From positions 665,165,591 through 665,229,590 of the forward strand of contig OY856409.1 of NCBI GenBank assembly GCA_963693085.1: DNA of 64,000 nucleotides, written 5' to 3'. A program made the translations under genes and the position numbers. Positions 1 to 11,555 of this stretch are shown piece after piece. Under the pieces are notes generated by a model that did no database searches, was not told where the DNA came from, and saw only the letters and a list, made by a program, of their open reading frames with translations. Each line of letters opens with the position of its first letter. The first letter of the stretch is position 1. This stretch comes from Alisma plantago-aquatica (Eukaryota; Streptophyta; Magnoliopsida; Alismatales; Alismataceae).

Positions 1-1015
1 AAAAATATGTATGTTTTCATTCTTATACCTACAATCCTAGTTTCATCATTCATATCCTAAGTTTTGTGTAACATCATTTAATCATGCTTGTCAGTGAATA
101 CTAAACAGTAAATAAACCATATATGATTCCATATATCAAAGATTTGAATCAAAATGAAGCCTAATGGCACATTGGGAGAATGAGAATATTATACCTCACT
201 TGAAGGCCGAAGATGAAATATTTGCAAGTCAAAAACACAAATAGATGACACAACAACTCAATTCAGCCCCAAGAGCACAAGCACATCAACTCAATTCAAC
301 ACCTGCAACAACACAAATGTACGATTCAATTCTATTATAATGTATTAATTAGGGGTCAATATACATCAATTTTAGAGGAGCAGGAAGAATTAACAACATT
401 GCAGAAACATGTACCCAATATCCAATTAGGGGTCAAATAGGCAACCAACATAATGGTTCTCTCATCACATTCATCAAATTTGAGGTAGTAACACATCCCA
501 GAGTTCAAATTATACACTTACATCCTAAGTGAGATGAAGAGTTCAAAAATAATCTCAAATTGGGGACTATCTAAGGTTTACTCCTAATGAGTAAATCTTA
601 GACGTGTTTCTAGGTTTAGAAATTATAGTTTTATATGATCTGAGATAGCAACGTTTTAGTTTATATGCAATACCTTTTACAAAATAGGGTTTTACATCAT
701 TGTATTTATGCATTGTGTTATTAGGACATAAATTGGTTTATACTAGCAAGATGTATAGAACCATGCATAACTAACTATTTATGAGGAGCAATATGTATAA
801 AAGTCATGAAATTAATCAAATTGATGAATACTTAACAACTAAGGAATTTTATCTCTTAACAATGATAATCAAGTTATATGTGCTTTGTTTTGACATTAAA
901 TTCAATTAAAAGACAACATAGAGTGTTGCTAGGCATCAAAATCATTGTATTTATGCATACATTTCATCATTGTATTTATGCATTATGTTATGGCATAAAA
1001 AATTAACCTACTTGT
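1..1015. other. AT-rich stretch without genes, probably inside CACTA-1
   Basis: No open frame of note, no RNA gene and no repeat boundary is visible. The stretch lies inward of the CACTA-1 terminus that ends at 2026, so it is probably intron or untranslated sequence of that element, whose body would continue beyond the left edge. This is inference from position only. Confidence 0.35.
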
Positions 1016-1016
1016 A

Positions 1017-1440
1017 GCTTTGGCGAGCTCCTTCAGACTCCAACAGAGAGCTCGACTAGGTCAGCCTTTGAGAAGTAGCCTTTGACCTCCAACAGTAGCC
1101 TCAACAGCAGCCTTCAAGCTCTAGCCACCTCCGACGACCTCCATAACAACCTTCGAAGAGCTCCAGTAGCCTCCTTCACACCTCCGCTAGCAGCTCCGGC
1201 GGCAGGGCCTTCGCTGGCAGTGGGGGAGCAAGGCTTACTTCTCCGGCTGCGAGAGTAGCTACGGTCGGCGACGGGCTCCGGTGCCATGGTGCGCTTCTCC
1301 GGCGGTGAGCAAAGCTCCTCTGACGACGGGGTGGGCATCGACGTCGGGAATCACCAGAGACCTAGGTACTCGAACAGTCAACGACGCAATGAAACAGAGA
1401 GTCTGGCTCGTGCGGCAACGCGGGTGCTATTAAGTAAAGT
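1017..1440 (-). other. GC-rich leader segment of CACTA-1
   Basis: This is an abrupt GC-rich island in AT-rich DNA, with many gagctcc/cttcga words. A 74-codon minus-strand frame (1114-1338) and a 60-codon plus-strand frame (1286-1468) cross it, but neither resembles a known protein. The matching place in CACTA-2 (21040-21360) is also GC-rich and ends in a possible splice donor. I therefore read it as a transcribed leader exon rather than a gene. Confidence 0.35.
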
Positions 1441-1484
1441 ATCGATGTCAGTTATTAATAAAAAATGACACCAATGTTCCACAA

Positions 1485-2012
1485 GCACCGTTCACCACAA
1501 AAAACGGACATCTATATTTTGTCTTAGTCTTCGGTTACAACTAAAAATACCGACATCTATCTACATATGCCGAAAAAAAATGTTTTTGAATTACAAACAT
1601 AGTCGTTGGTTGCCTCTAAAACCGACGCCAATTGGGCAATTTGGGGGGTAAAAATTTTCACAGGGACAGCGCGCGAACACACATCGATATCGGTTATTGT
1701 AAGCAAACTAACGACAAAAATGTGGCCGATTTCTATCTCGCGAAAAATCTTTAGTCGTCAGTTATTTGGTAAACAGCCGACGTCGTATGTAAAATTTTGG
1801 AGGAATTTTTTTGCACTGGAAAAATTGGATTTGGCGGGCGATTTAAGGCGTCAGTTTTCTTATTGAGCAACCGACGTAAAATAAAAATCGATACCCATGT
1901 CTGGCCGGTCTGCACATATAGATGTCAGTTTGTGTTTTCAGCCGACGTTGTAGATTTTAGGCGTCATTTTTTTGGATACAACTGACGCCTCTAAATGTGA
2001 CGTTATAAGCTA
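1485..2012. repeat. CACTA-1 subterminal inverted repeats
   Basis: Short words of the type GTCGGTT and AACCGAC recur in both orientations every 30-90 bp (for example near 1549, 1604, 1683, 1757, 1776, 1852, 1883, 1921, 1940, 1967 and 1983). In the En/Spm family such subterminal repeats bind the TNPA-type protein that brings the element ends together. The copies are diverged. Confidence 0.65.
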
Positions 2013-2026
2013 TTTCTGTAGTAGTG
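2013..2026 (-). repeat. CACTA-1 terminal inverted repeat
   Basis: tttctgtagtagtg; its reverse complement begins CACTACTACAGAAA, the canonical CACTA start. The sequence changes from subterminal repeat to plain AT-rich DNA directly after it. Confidence 0.72.
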
Positions 2027-2029
2027 TAT

Positions 2030-3398
2030 AGAAATAGTAAATACTTCCCATTAGGTATAACAAAACAATTCAATTGTTCTGTTTAAAAAGTTGCGCCACT
2101 GTTTTTCTCTCTTTTTTCAATATTTATTTTTTCAATAATTTCATTTCAACCAAAAAATAGTCCCTTCATTGTCAAAAGTCTTTGTGTATATCTCACACAA
2201 CTCCAATTCGATAATGCACTCTCTCCTAAAATAAATCTTCCTCTTATCCAACTTTCCGTCCAGTTGCACTCCTATTTTTTCTCTCAATAAAAGGAAATGT
2301 CCTTGGTCATCTAAACCATGCACTACCTCACTTTCGTCTCTCTCCCCTCTACGTTAGTTTCTCTCTTCTATAAGTTATCCCTTCCCTTTTCATTGCATCT
2401 TCTCTTCAAGATAATCCCTATAATAGCTACTACCATCCAAATAAAAACTCTCCACAATCATGTCATCACTGATCCACATCTCTCCTGACAAACACAACAA
2501 ACAAACCACGTCATATATCATCTCTCCTCTTAATATTGGTCTTTCATAGAAACCTTTTTTTGTATGTATCCATATCTTACCATTTCAGAAGAAATGGAGG
2601 AGAATTCAGTTCTATTATCTATCTTAATCAAAATGTAAGATTTGAAAAGCAAAGATGGACCGTATACAATTTTGCATAAACAAAGATCATTGTATTTACT
2701 TCTAATATTTATCTATTAATATAGTGACTTAATGATACAAATCATATAAAATTTAATTTAAATGTGTTGAACATATTTCCATTTCTTAACTTCCTAATTA
2801 TCACAACCACATATTTGATATGTCGTTGTGTCCATGCTAACTCTTGTTTAATCTCTTATGTCTCCTCTTCTTAGTATTTCCTTAACTACTCCTGAACATT
2901 ATTATCTATTTTGTCAGTATGGATCTCCAAAATCCCTTCGTATAATCAACAAACATGCCTTCTTTATTGATGAATTTCTTTGATAATAATGATTTTTTTT
3001 GTAAATATATAATAAATGTTTATGTCTTTGTAGTAATATTCGAAATAAATAAATAAAAATAAACAATAAATTATCACCTTTGAGTTACAACTAGAAAGAG
3101 ATTTTGTTTGGTTTGAGAAGATCATAAACAATATGCAAGATTTGAATTTCTATGGAAATAAATTAAACCAATTTGAGCAATAGAAATCTCTAAATAGATT
3201 TATTGTCATGAGTCATATTTACATATAACATCTGTGTTCACCATATGGAGAAAATGTCAAAGAACACTAAGAATGTTTACTATTACTCATGTTTAAAATT
3301 GCAAGACATGTCTTCCTATTTATTTTATTTATGCAAGTATATGATATAAAATAAGCTATCTTAAAAGAAGTTAAAGTGAAATATACATTCATAATGTG
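2030..3398. other. AT-rich spacer, nothing recognised
   Basis: Low-complexity AT-rich DNA with pyrimidine-rich patches (2330-2540). I see no coding frame with family resemblance, no terminal repeats and no RNA gene. Confidence 0.5.
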
Positions 3399-5513
<2,115 letters not shown>

Positions 5514-5518
5514 CATAA
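5514..5518. repeat. Target site duplication CATAA (left)
   Basis: cataa directly before the 5' LTR is repeated exactly at 11551-11555 directly after the 3' LTR. Five bases is the usual copia duplication length. Confidence 0.95.
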
Positions 5519-5862
5519 TGTTGGCTAAATGGACATCTATAAATCCCTTTGTTTTGATTATGACAAACATTTCATTCTTATTGATCTAACGAGCTACTTG
5601 AGTGTGCAGGATTAAGGTGGATGACAAAGCAACTAGGGAAATCCATATGCTTACATGTTTATGTTTTCATGCAATGTAATCACTTTGTAAAAACTTGTAC
5701 AAATATATAATGTACAAGTACTTAGATTGCATGTAAATCAAGCGTTAGATTCTCCCTAGCTAAACACCACATTTAGATAAGTCATTCCCTTCAAATAGGA
5801 TTACATTTGCACACTCATACATATAATTAGTGCCTAAATTGAAACATTGAAACAGGATCAAT

Positions 5863-6063
5863 CTCGGTCGACCAACTCCTCGACCGAGACACTCTCGGTC
5901 GACAATCTTCTCGACCGAGAAAGATCCAAAGTAGCCGTTAGACACAACTGACAAGGTAGTTGGCAGTTGGAGATAAACGTTGCAAAACACTTGTTCCAGA
6001 GAGTCTGTCGGTCGACAAAAGCTCGACCGAGTAGGTGTCTCGGTCGACCATTCCTCGACCGAG
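5863..6063. promoter_or_regulatory. Four palindromic hairpins in the 5' LTR (U3)
   Basis: Perfect 10-bp arms CTCGGTCGAC/CTCGACCGAG with 6-nt loops lie at 5863-5888 and 5894-5919. Slightly imperfect versions with 5-nt loops lie at 6008-6031 and 6039-6063. All sit 140-340 bp upstream of the TATA box. Palindromic repeats in U3 are known for Sireviruses and are presumed cis-regulatory; binding of a factor here is inference. Confidence 0.85.
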
Positions 6064-6198
6064 ATGGTCTCTGACAGTAACTGCAGAATTAATTAATTAG
6101 CCGTTGTTAAAGCAACAAACTTGTACCTAACGGCTAGTTAAGCACTTAGAAACCCCTAGAAGTTGTCTAGAACGTCCTTAAGCATCCTTAGGCCATTC

Positions 6199-6209
6199 CT
6201 ATAAATAGG
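6199..6209 (+). promoter_or_regulatory. TATA box of the 5' LTR
   Basis: ctataaatagg, an almost ideal plant TATA box, about 135 bp downstream of the last hairpin and about 730 bp before the LTR end. Confidence 0.75.
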
Positions 6210-6941
6210 AAAAGCCATAGGACACTAAAACACACTTGTTACACTTAAGAAATCCTTGAGCATACTTTGAGCAATCTGTTTGTGAGCAATTTGAGCATTG
6301 TGACAATTGGCTACTTCCTTCCTTAGCTCAAAATTCGTGTCCTATAGGCTAGTATCTCCTACCCACTACAATCACAAGTCCATACACTTGGTTAGGAGAT
6401 CTATACGCTTGATCTAGGCAAATCAAGCCTTGGGCTACAAAGGATAAGTTGTAATTTCCTTTTTCCTTTCTTGTTCTCTATTACCGTTTGTACTCTCCTT
6501 GCTACTCCTAGGTTGGAGGCTGCTGATTGGAGAGGGTGGAGATCTTCTTGGCGAAGAAGGTGACTTTGAGCTACTTCAGAAGGCTGGTGCAACGGGAGGT
6601 TACTTCTAGAGAGGAAGGCTACTTCAAGGGGGAGCTTGGAGTTACTTCAAGAAGGCTACCTCAAAGTTGGTGCACCTACTTCAAGTGAAGGCTGTTCAAA
6701 GGGTGTAAAGGAAAGTATTGTATTTTGTATAAATCCTTGAGAAGGTAATAAAATATATACTTTCAAAATCCCGGTTGGGTAAGCAATCGGGTAGTGGACT
6801 GACAACTTTAGTATTTGCTAAAGTTGGAACCACTCTAAACACCTGTCTCCTTCTTCCAATTTCAATTGTGGTTGTTTGAGTTCAATAAATTGTTAAAATT
6901 ATTTAATAACTCTATTCACCCCCCCTCTAGTATTTTTCAAT

Positions 6942-6953
6942 TGGTATCAGAGC
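6942..6953 (+). other. Primer binding site, initiator tRNA-Met
   Basis: tggtatcagagc, three bases after the LTR end, complementary to the 3' end of plant initiator tRNA-Met. It primes minus-strand DNA synthesis. Confidence 0.93.
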
Positions 6954-6986
6954 CGGCTTCAAGGAACCCTAACCAGGTCTTGAAGA

Positions 6987-7892
6987 ATGGACGGTAATGG
7001 TGATTACAATCACAACAAAAGGTGCTGCTTGAACAAAACTACAACATGTTGCAACTGGTGCTTAGGAACAAGCCACACAACAACTAGATGCCCATGGAGA
7101 TCAAAGAAGGAAGATGAGAACAAAGATTGTCTCATTGCTACAACTAGCGAGGAAGAAGAAGAAGAGGTAAGTCTTTTTGATTTATCTAAAGAAGAACTAG
7201 TTGCTAGCCTTGAAGAAACACATATTAAATATGTTGAATGCAAGAAGAAATTAAAGAAATCTAATAAAGCAAATGATGAATTACATGCTAAGCTTCTTGT
7301 TATTACATCTGAAAACGAAGATCTTAAAAAGATCATTGAAGATCATGATATTGAGATAAAATCTATAGAGGCAAATTGTAATCTACTTTCTTTAGAGAAG
7401 AATAATTTGCAAAGTCAAGTGAATGATCTTCAAAAACAACCCATCTTATGCAACCATCTAGATTATGATTCTATTGTCAAAGAAAGAAATTCATTGTCTT
7501 CTAATCTAGATCAAGCAAAACTAGATATCAAGAAGAGAATGGAAGAGATTGCCAAGTTACAACAAAAAGTTAGTAATTTGAATAGTAATGGCATTCTTGA
7601 TAAAATCTTAGATAATCCCTATCATCAAATCGGGAGAAGAGGACTAGGTTACAAGCCTAAAGGGAAATCCTATCAACAACCGAGTTGGAGAAAGTCACAA
7701 ACACATCAATCTATATATGTACCTAAAGGAACATCATCACAATATGACAACACTGCACACAACCATAGAAAAAGATATGAGGTTGACTCGATATGCTGTC
7801 ATTATTGTTTGCGCCTTGGTCATTATTCCTTTTCATGTCCTTACAAGAGAAAAGATGTCGAGTTAGTTTGGGTTCCAAAACCTCCAAACTAA
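6987..7892 (+). CDS. gag: Gag-like protein with two zinc knuckles and a coiled coil
   Basis: An intact 301-residue frame starting 33 bp after the PBS, the first ATG after it, which decides the start. Residues 22-35 form a CX2CX4HX4C knuckle (C22, C25, H30, C35) and residues 271-284 form a second one (C271, C274, H279, C284). Between them, roughly residues 55-195 are rich in Glu/Lys/Leu heptads and look like a coiled coil, led by an acidic Glu run. After that comes a basic Gly/Gln/Ser/Lys stretch (about 205-265). The order acidic patch, coiled coil, basic linker, knuckle resembles the C-terminal half of Sirevirus Gag. The usual N-terminal capsid-like domain is missing. The role is probably RNA packaging. 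No protease or pol frame follows. Confidence 0.8.
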   Translation: MDGNGDYNHNKRCCLNKTTTCCNWCLGTSHTTTRCPWRSKKEDENKDCLIATTSEEEEEEVSLFDLSKEELVASLEETHIKYVECKKKLKKSNKANDELHAKLLVITSENEDLKKIIEDHDIEIKSIEANCNLLSLEKNNLQSQVNDLQKQPILCNHLDYDSIVKERNSLSSNLDQAKLDIKKRMEEIAKLQQKVSNLNSNGILDKILDNPYHQIGRRGLGYKPKGKSYQQPSWRKSQTHQSIYVPKGTSSQYDNTAHNHRKRYEVDSICCHYCLRLGHYSFSCPYKRKDVELVWVPKPPN

Positions 7893-9047
7893 ATAAATGC
7901 AATTAAAGTTGAGATATGACCAAGAAACTTAGTTGCATAATTCTACGTCTATCTCAACTCAACATAATTGGATAACAAATAAATATTTAACTTGCAATAG
8001 TTATGTTTTATTTGGAAGCAATTAACAGTTTCAGGAATATTGTCGGTCGAGAGACTGTCGACCGAGATACCGTCGGTCGAGAAATTATCGACCGAGCATG
8101 TCACTGATTTCCAGTCTGTTGCAAAATTGCTGAATTCTTTGATAAAAATTGCTATCTATGATTGGATATTTATTTTGGAAATCATCTCTACAAATTTAAA
8201 TTAATATTAGTTTATTCCCTAAATGATTTAAGCTTAAACTGAAATTATGCTTAGTTTAATGAAAAGAAAATTTCTATCATTATTCACATGATTTCCTTAT
8301 TTTCTGGTCTCTCCATATAGAAATCATGTGATTAAAATCAGGTGATTATTTACTGTTATTGTTCTGTTATTACATCATGGATATGCTTTCACCATTTGGT
8401 ACTGTGATTAGCTTGGATAGATAATTGTCTGCATGGATCCGTGATGATATATATATAGGCAAGCAAATGCTTTATTGGTAATATGTTATGCTTGCAAGAT
8501 AAAATCTCTCAATTAGTATCTTTTAAAAGACTTGAGATATTCAGTGTGCCTTTAGTAAAGAATCTTATGAGGATACTAAACAACGTGAAATTTGATATTC
8601 ATATTACTACAGCAAAGTCTATATTTTAAGAAAAGGACAAATGTTTTCATATTAAGTATTATGCTTCAACTTGATACTTAGTCAAAACTTATGCAGATAT
8701 TATACTTCATAATGTTCAATTTGAAAAATATGCAAATCTGCCTCTTGGTTAAAATGAAATTTGACCAAGGGGCGCTATGGTCGTAGTCAAAATCGACCTA
8801 AAATAAGTTTTGACACAATAACTATTTGAATATCATTTTATTGTGATTAAAAGCAAAATCAATTTATGATCACAAAATTATCCCAATATTGTCAATAATA
8901 AAACAAAATATTACTCCCTTAGAAAATATATATATGATGATCTTGTATGCCAAATTACTCAACATTTTTTTAAGACCCAAATTGAGGATATGGGATATAC
9001 ATGGGAGCGTAGACCACAAAAAAATAAGTAAGAATACTGTTGAAAAA
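7893..9047. other. Non-coding internal region, with a palindromic array
   Basis: No pol remnant can be read in any frame. The stretch is AT-rich and holds one array of hairpins (8042-8096). A frame open from 8889 runs into the second ORF, but the sequence before 9048 has no coding character. In full-length relatives pol would occupy this place. Confidence 0.6.
8042..8096. promoter_or_regulatory. Internal copy of the LTR palindromic array
   Basis: Two hairpins built from the LTR motif: GTCGGTCGA with TCGACCGA at 8042-8065, and GTCGGTCGA with TCGACCGAG at 8072-8096. They lie about 150 bp after the gag stop. Finding the LTR motif family inside the element suggests a function beyond promoter activity, or spread by gene conversion. 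Confidence 0.8.
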
Positions 9048-9569
9048 ATGGGAATTGATTTCGGTCATAAGAGGGCTAGGGTAGAAGGAGAGACATCTAC
9101 CCAAGATATACCACCTCCACCTCCTCCTACCAGCCTACCCTATGATCCCATCCAAAACACTCTAACCTATGTTGCTGGGTCACAATATCATCTTAGTAAA
9201 CAACTAGATTATAACCATCATGCCATGACTTATCTAAACCAAAGAATGCAAACTCTTTCTCCAAACCAACCAGATGAATATCCTTATTCTTTAAATCATG
9301 GCATGCTCAATCCATATAACCCATCTTACAACTACTATCAACCTCCACCTCCACCATCTACAGATCTCAGGCATACTCAGTTTTCATCAATGCAACTACA
9401 AGATATTGCTTCTCATTTCCGATTTGATCGTGTTCCAACCTTCTTGGAGGCATATGCCTTAACCAAGATAGGTGCTCTGGAGTGGCAAACTTTGGTCCAT
9501 TGTTATGGAGCTGAGTCTTTTCTTGGGAAAGACCCTGATGTTGATGTAATTCTTAAGTCTTTCCAGTGA
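9048..9569 (+). CDS. Unidentified ORF of the non-autonomous copia element
   Basis: I do not recognise this protein. The frame is open from 8889, but the ATG at 9048 is the more likely start (173 residues), because the codons before it look non-coding. Visible features are a basic KRAR cluster near the N-terminus that could be a nuclear signal, a six-proline run, a Gln/Tyr/Asn/Pro-rich middle, a second five-proline run, and a C-terminal 50 residues that look folded (hydrophobic spacing, Trp, Cys, His). No transmembrane segment or signal peptide is seen. It has no resemblance to protease, integrase, RT or RNase H. It could be an additional Sirevirus ORF, a captured plant gene piece, or the C-terminus of another Gag-like protein. 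Its survival in a young element suggests it is either used or recently acquired. Confidence 0.5.
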   Translation: MGIDFGHKRARVEGETSTQDIPPPPPPTSLPYDPIQNTLTYVAGSQYHLSKQLDYNHHAMTYLNQRMQTLSPNQPDEYPYSLNHGMLNPYNPSYNYYQPPPPPSTDLRHTQFSSMQLQDIASHFRFDRVPTFLEAYALTKIGALEWQTLVHCYGAESFLGKDPDVDVILKSFQ

Positions 9570-9851
9570 GAATTGGAGTTGTATTAGTTGTAATGAAATC
9601 TTTGCAAAATTGTAATAAATGGGTTATCTTTACATGTTTTTGGCTATTTTTTCATGATTGTAATGAAGTTGGTTGTTTTTATAATGGATATCTTTTTGGC
9701 ATTATAAGACTATTGTAGAGCATACAAAATAAGGAGAGTAATAAATACAAATAAATCAAAAAGGATGAAAATCTTTGCAAATACCTAAAAGTTAAATTTA
9801 TGGCTAAATTGACATCTATTGCAAAACACTTATACCTTGGGATATCTATCT

Positions 9852-10129
9852 AAAGGGGAGCATAGTATAAAATTAAGGGGGAGAAGTAATATCAAATATT
9901 CAACATGGATATCTTTTTGAAATGACAAAGTGGGAGAAAAGAATATCAAAATAAAATAAAGATCAAAACTATAATAACTGAGTTTCATAATGAAAAAGGC
10001 CAAAGCACTCACTTGCAAAACAAGAGGAAAAGCTACAAAAGGTAATCTAAAGGTATGAAACTCATATGGTTTATATTTCCTTTATTTATATTTTTTGGAA
10101 ATGTTTGTCATCTTCAAAAAGGGGGAGAT
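9852..10129 (+). other. Polypurine tracts before the 3' LTR
   Basis: Four purine blocks lead up to the 3' LTR: aaaggggag (9852-9860), aagggggag (9875-9883), aaagtgggagaaaag (about 9927-9941) and aaaaagggggagat (10116-10129). Only the last abuts the LTR and should prime plus-strand DNA. Repeated polypurine tracts are a known Sirevirus trait. Confidence 0.8.
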
Positions 10130-11550
10130 TGTTGGCTAAATGGACATCTATAAATCCCTTTGTTTTGATTATGACAAACATTTCATTCTTATTGATCTAA
10201 CGAGCTACTTGAGTGTGAAGGATTAAGGTGGATGACAAAGCAACTAGGGAAATCCATATGCTTACATGTTTATGTTTTCATGCAATGTAATCGCTTTGTA
10301 AAAACTTGTAAAAATATATAATGTACAAGTACTTAGATTGCATGTAAATCAAGCGTTAGATTCTCCCTAGCTAAACACCACATTTAGATAAGTCATTCCC
10401 TTCAAATAGGATTATATTTGCACATTCATACATATAATTAGTGCCTAAATTGAAACATTGAAACAGGATCAATCTCGGTCGACCAACTCCTCGACCGAGA
10501 CACTCTCGGTCGACAATCTTCTCGACCGAGAAAGATCCAAAGTAGCCGTTAGACACAACTGACAAGGTAGTTGGCAGTTGGAGATAAACGTTGCAAAACA
10601 CTTGTTCCAGAGAGCCTGTCGGTCGACAAAAGCTCGACCGAGTAGGTGTCTCGGTTGACCATTCCTCGACTGAGATGGTCTCTGACAGTAACTGCAGAAT
10701 TAATTAATTAGCCGTTGTTAAAGCAACAACTTGTACCTAACGGCTAGTTAAGCACTTAGAAACCCCTAGAAGTTGTCTAGAACGTCCTTAAGCATCCTTA
10801 GGCCATTCCTATAAATAGGACAAGCCATAGGACACTAAAACACACTTGTTACACTTAAGAAATCCTTGAGCATACTTTGAGCAATCTGTTTGTGAGCAAT
10901 TTGAGCATTGTGACAATTGTCTACTTCCTTCCTTAGCTCAAAATTCGTGTCCTATAGGCTAGTATCTCCTACCCACTGCAATCACAAGTCCATACACTTG
11001 GTTAGGAGATCTATATGCTTGATCTAGGCAAATCAAGCCTTGGGCTACAAAGGATAAGTTGTAATTTCCTTTTTCCTTTCTTGTTCTCTATTACCGTTTG
11101 TACTCTCCTTGCTACTCCTAGGTTGGAGGCTGCTGATTGGAGAGGGTGGAGATCTTCTTGGCGAAGAAGGTGACTTTGAGCTACTTCAGAAGGCTGGTGC
11201 AACGGGAGGTTACTTCTAGAGAGGAAGGCTACTTCAAGGGGGAGCTTGGAGTTACTTCAAGAAGGCTACCTCAAAGTTGGTGCACCTACTTCAAGTGAAG
11301 GCTGTTCAAAGGGTGTAAAGGAAAGTATTGTATTTTGTATACATCCTTGAGAAGGTAATAAAATAAATACTTTCAAAATCCCGGTTGGGTAAGCAACCGG
11401 GTAGTGGACTGACAACTTTAATATTTACTAAAGTTGGAACCACTCTAAACACCTGTCTCCTTCTTCCAATTTCAATTGTGGTTGTTTGAGTTCAATAAAT
11501 TGTTAAAATTATTTAAAAACTCTATTCACCCCCCCCTCTAGTGTTTTTCA
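10130..11550 (+). repeat. 3' LTR of the non-autonomous copia element
   Basis: Same length and boundaries as the 5' LTR, with about 20 substitutions and compensating one-base indels by eye. TATA box ctataaatagg is at 10809-10819. The hairpins are at 10474-10674; the fourth has lost two CpG sites (CTCGGTTGAC and CTCGACTGAG). Confidence 0.95.
10474..10674. promoter_or_regulatory. Four palindromic hairpins in the 3' LTR (U3)
   Basis: Same layout as in the 5' LTR. The first two hairpins are perfect. The fourth (10650-10674) carries a C-to-T change in each arm, both at CpG dinucleotides. Confidence 0.85.
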
Positions 11551-11555
11551 CATAA
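11551..11555. repeat. Target site duplication CATAA (right)
   Basis: Exact copy of 5514-5518, directly after the terminal CA of the 3' LTR. Confidence 0.95.

Larger units (their letters stand above)
1016..2026 (-). mobile_element. CACTA-1: 5' end of an En/Spm-type DNA transposon
   Basis: The sequence ending at 2026 reads, on the minus strand, CACTACTACAGAAATAGC, a typical CACTA terminus. Inward of it are about 500 bp of degenerate inverted subterminal repeats and then a GC-rich leader segment (1017-1440). CACTA-2 in this window has the same order: terminus, subterminal repeats, GC-rich leader, then TNP2. That makes this the 5' end of a minus-strand element whose coding body lies to the left of the window. 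The expected 3-bp target duplication would be tat (2027-2029); the partner end is not in the window. No transposase sequence is visible here. Confidence 0.72.
5519..6939 (+). repeat. 5' LTR of the non-autonomous copia element
   Basis: Starts tgttggctaaatgg and ends ctagtatttttca immediately before the PBS. It contains four CTCGGTCGAC-type hairpins, a TATA box at 6199-6209, and a region rich in gctacttcaa/ggaggct words (6490-6690) downstream. The promoter, start site and poly(A) site of the element should lie here. Confidence 0.95.
5519..11550 (+). mobile_element. Non-autonomous Sirevirus-like Ty1/copia retrotransposon
   Basis: A complete 6032-bp LTR element. It has two 1421-bp LTRs (5519-6939, 10130-11550) starting TGTTGG and ending TTCA, flanking CATAA duplications, a PBS matching initiator tRNA-Met (6942-6953) and a polypurine tract (10115-10129). 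The Sirevirus affinity rests on the CACCCCCCC run before the LTR end, palindromic arrays, several polypurine tracts before the 3' LTR and a coiled-coil Gag with CCHC knuckles. The internal region is only 3190 bp. It encodes an intact Gag-like ORF and an unrelated second ORF; protease, integrase, reverse transcriptase and RNase H are absent rather than decayed. It would depend on proteins of a full-length relative. The two LTRs differ at about 20 positions by eye (near 98.6% identity), so insertion is recent. Confidence 0.93.

Noticed and set aside
5760..6592. Minus-strand frames 5760-5990 and 6401-6592, repeated at 10371-10601 and 11011-11202
   Set aside because: They are conserved only because they lie in the two near-identical LTRs; no domain, and antisense to the element.
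7010..7336. 108-codon minus-strand frame
   Set aside because: Shadow of the gag ORF on the other strand, made open by its Glu/Lys-rich codons.
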